Source: Tubulanus polymorphus (Eukaryota; Nemertea; Palaeonemertea; Tubulaniformes; Tubulanidae). Taken from it: a DNA stretch of 64,000 nucleotides. The position numbers and the translations under genes were made by a program. The DNA lies in the NCBI RefSeq assembly GCF_964204645.1, contig NC_134033.1:12650155-12714154 (forward strand), written 5' to 3'. Position 1 is the stretch's first letter, and the number at the start of each line of letters is the position of its first letter. This document shows positions 62,201-64,000 of this stretch, piece by piece. Under the pieces are notes generated by a model. It was not told the origin of the DNA, did no database searches, and saw nothing but the letters and a program-made list of their open reading frames with translations.

Positions 62201-63770
62201 GAGTTTCTGTGAGAAATTTACACAAATATCATTGTGAAATGTTGTTGAAAAAATATGCCTACTGCCCACTTGTTCATCCGATGGTCTTTGAATACGGGTC
62301 CATTGGAGGCCTCGACTACCGACCTGTTCAGTCCGATCCTCTTTTTGAATTGAATCGAATTTCTTCCTAAAAAATACTAAGATGATTTTTTGCGTATCTT
62401 TTTTTCAAGCGTCGATTTCGAAAAGTACCCGAAAATGGCCGACAACGTGGAATATTATAACGTCAATATATCGGCTGGAGACTGTCTGTATGTGCCGTAC
62501 ATGTGGTAAGTTTTAGGGGGGTATCAGACCACGCGGTTGATATTTTCAAAAATTTGGGTTAAAACCAGTTGGTTACAACGGCGCCGATCTAGAAAATTGT
62601 GTCTTAGCAAATTAATGTTCGGGTTCTTTTTCAGGATCCACCAAGTCAATTCTTACGGCAGTAATATCGCCGTGAACTTCTGGTGGAGTCACTACGGGTT
62701 CCTGCACAACGAGGAGGCGGACTCGATCGCGGACTGCGACCGCAAACCGGAATGTTGGTTGACCACGCATCCGAATGATCTGACCGGAAATGACCAGGAA
62801 CGCGATTATCCATTTGAAATTCTGTAAGTAGTTGAATGGCGGATTTTGATAATGTCATTCCATATTCCCGCTACAACCAACTACCTTACAGTCTTAAAAC
62901 CGCTACAACAACCCGTCACTGAAACTTAAGTAACTGAATGACTGAATCCAGTGCCCCAGAAAGATGGAACTCACCGAAAATTCCAGAATGCATCTTATCT
63001 TAAGCTCAACCCTTAATTTCTTTCGTAAATTGCTACTTATAATAATGTGACATTTACTTCTATATCAATCTATTTTACAGGGATATTATGCGTGTATTGG
63101 TCGTGCAATCAGAATCGAATCAACTTACTTCGGAACAATTGCAAAACATTCCGAAACAGGTATCGAAAACGTGTGCAAGCACAGTAGTGGTCTTTACTAA
63201 TAATACACACACGACGTAATAACCACTTGATTCATTTCAATATATTGTATCATATAGAAATTCGAATTGCGTGACGTGAATTGCGTATCTACAGTGTACA
63301 CGGATTACAGTGTTTATTCGACTACTCACATTCAGTCTTGTTTTGAGAACTTTTGCTACATAGCTGCATCATCTTTTTGAAGCCTCCTTCGAACTGTTTC
63401 ATATAAACTAAAATAGGTATTTTTGGAAAAAAATGAGATTGAAAATATAATTACTGTAATTATTATATTATCAGGGTTTGTCAGCTGAAGAGAAATCGTA
63501 TTTAGACAAGGCGTTTAAGGCCGCGGACACGGATAAAGATGGCGTCATTTCCATTGTAGAAATTGACAAAATCCAATCGGATAAAACGGTACTAACATTT
63601 TCGGATAATTCGTTCCGCCAACGGTCTTGAAATAAAACGTGTAATTTCTCTTTTAGGTCGGGGACAAATTCCGAAGCGCCATACGAAAACTGGCTCGCCT
63701 TGTCAAAGAAAACGAGAAACGAAGCGAAATCCAGAACTCGTCTGCAGAAAAGGCGAAAGATGAATTATGA
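59220..63770 (+). CDS. ER-lumen JmjC/cupin hydroxylase with EF-hand and KDEL
   Basis: Eight exons in phase, 426 aa: 59220-59677, 59785-59848, 59936-60102, 62410-62505, 62635-62823, 63081-63159, 63475-63588, 63657-63770. The N-terminus is hydrophobic (LPLLSGLVVIFARVGLA), a signal peptide or anchor. A cupin_8/JmjC fold follows: Fe(II) ligands H188-x-D190 in KSVAHTDLSDN and the distal His H264 in MWIHQVNSYG, with the beta-strand FVMVDP and NFWWSHYG. Residues 369-380 form a canonical EF-hand loop (DTDKDGVISIVE). The last four residues are KDEL. Together they predict a 2-oxoglutarate oxygenase retained in the ER lumen and possibly calcium-tuned, in the JMJD7/HIF1AN/JMJD8 group rather than a histone demethylase. 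The substrate is unknown. An in-frame Met at codon 10 is an alternative start. Confidence 0.88.
60171..61194. repeat. 273-bp tandem array, 3.75 units, in intron 3 of the JmjC gene
   Basis: Units begin at 60171, 60444, 60717 and 60990 (exact 273-bp period). The first three are almost identical; the fourth has a deletion of about 56 bp between CGTCAG and GGAAGTATT. On the minus strand each unit carries TAGCGTAGTGG (A box) directly joined to GTTCGAATCCC (B box), and on the plus strand TGACGTCA and CCAATCA motifs. Open frames of 84 codons in each unit are a by-product. Confidence 0.95.
61195..61321. repeat. Two 63-bp tandem units
   Basis: GAGGCCAGGGGGCTGGTGGA to GCAAGCGAGGATG, twice with few changes. 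It is joined to the end of the 273-bp array through the shared GAGGCCAGG. Confidence 0.9.
61330..62108. mobile_element. Element with about 95-bp GT-rich terminal inverted repeats
   Basis: The left end (CATAATACTTCCGCCCAAAA, then CCTCCACCCAGAATACCCTCATATG) is inverted at 62016-62098 (CATATGAGGGTATTCTGGGT and so on). Terminal repeats are themselves built from TTCTGGGTGGAGG words. The centre is AT-rich with no frame. CGTAACGG flanks it on both sides (61322-61329, 62109-62116), an 8-bp duplication typical of hAT-type insertion. Confidence 0.78.
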
Positions 63771-64000
63771 AAACCACATCGCAAGAAAAGAAGCAATGAG
63801 GGGTACAGGACTTGGGCGAAATCTTGCCCAAGCCTCGCGTTATATTTTAATTTAAGAATAGGTTGTATCTGTATAGAGATTAGACAAAGTTGACGCTCCG
63901 ATATCTGAAACCATTTCCGCAGTGGTTCAAATGAAAATTAGCTACGTAGTCAAAAACCTTCTCGTGCAACTGTGGAATGGTCTATCTGGACGAAACATTA
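63771..64000. other. 3' flank of the JmjC gene to window end
   Basis: No AATAAA is seen in the 230 bases; the 3' UTR may run past the window. Nothing else is recognised. Confidence 0.5.

Overview
The window is eukaryotic nuclear DNA from an animal, most likely a marine invertebrate of the lophotrochozoan kind (nemertean, brachiopod, annelid or mollusc grade; the sequence does not let me name a species). The grounds are short exons joined by GT-AG introns, a tRNA-Tyr gene with a 19-nt intron, an ECTO-NOX gene with the animal 12-exon pattern, secreted multi-ICK cysteine-rich proteins, a Gly/Met-rich secreted protein, and many short inverted-repeat transposons. All exon limits below were placed by hand from open frames, splice sites and phase bookkeeping; no search was run.

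Layout. 1-8.2 kb is almost gene-free apart from an intact tRNA-Tyr (3985-4075), a possible orphan exon (6649-6810) and a perfect 46-bp foldback (7177-7370). 8.3-9.7 kb (+) carries the 3' exons of a farnesoic-acid-O-methyltransferase-like (FAMeT/Methyltransf_FA) domain protein. 10.0-13.5 kb (+) carries a five-exon winged-helix plus PNP/UDP nucleoside phosphorylase fusion of 439 codons. 15.0-34.7 kb is the most striking region: three complete eight-exon paralogues (A on +, B and D on -) and one broken partial copy (C). Each complete copy encodes a signal peptide, an F5/8C (FTP-lectin-like) domain, two PAN/apple-like modules and an all-helical C-terminal half that resembles domain I of bacterial Cry delta-endotoxins, ending in a Cys-rich tail. 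Decayed tRNA-Tyr copies sit between the units, so the locus looks like a tandem segmental duplication carrying a tRNA-Tyr.

36.0-36.8 kb (+) is a two-exon Gly/Met-rich secreted protein whose intron is almost wholly a foldback. 38.8-44.7 kb is a small cluster of cysteine-knot proteins: a relic (+), a three-module gene (-) and a larger gene (+), interleaved with dispersed repeats and a 1.1-kb element with about 200-bp terminal inverted repeats. 46.7-56.3 kb (+) is a complete ENOX1/2 orthologue (644 aa). 59.2-63.8 kb (+) is an eight-exon JmjC/cupin hydroxylase with signal peptide, EF-hand and C-terminal KDEL, i.e. a predicted ER-lumen oxygenase; its third intron holds a 273-bp tandem array and a second inverted-repeat element.

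The repeats are informative in themselves. One foldback family (three full copies with 8-9-bp target duplications) has termini that each contain adjacent tRNA-like A and B boxes. At least five other short inverted-repeat families recur within the window. The genes do not form a pathway; the shared theme of the accessory part (15-45 kb) is secreted, cysteine-rich, locally duplicated proteins of defence or venom type.
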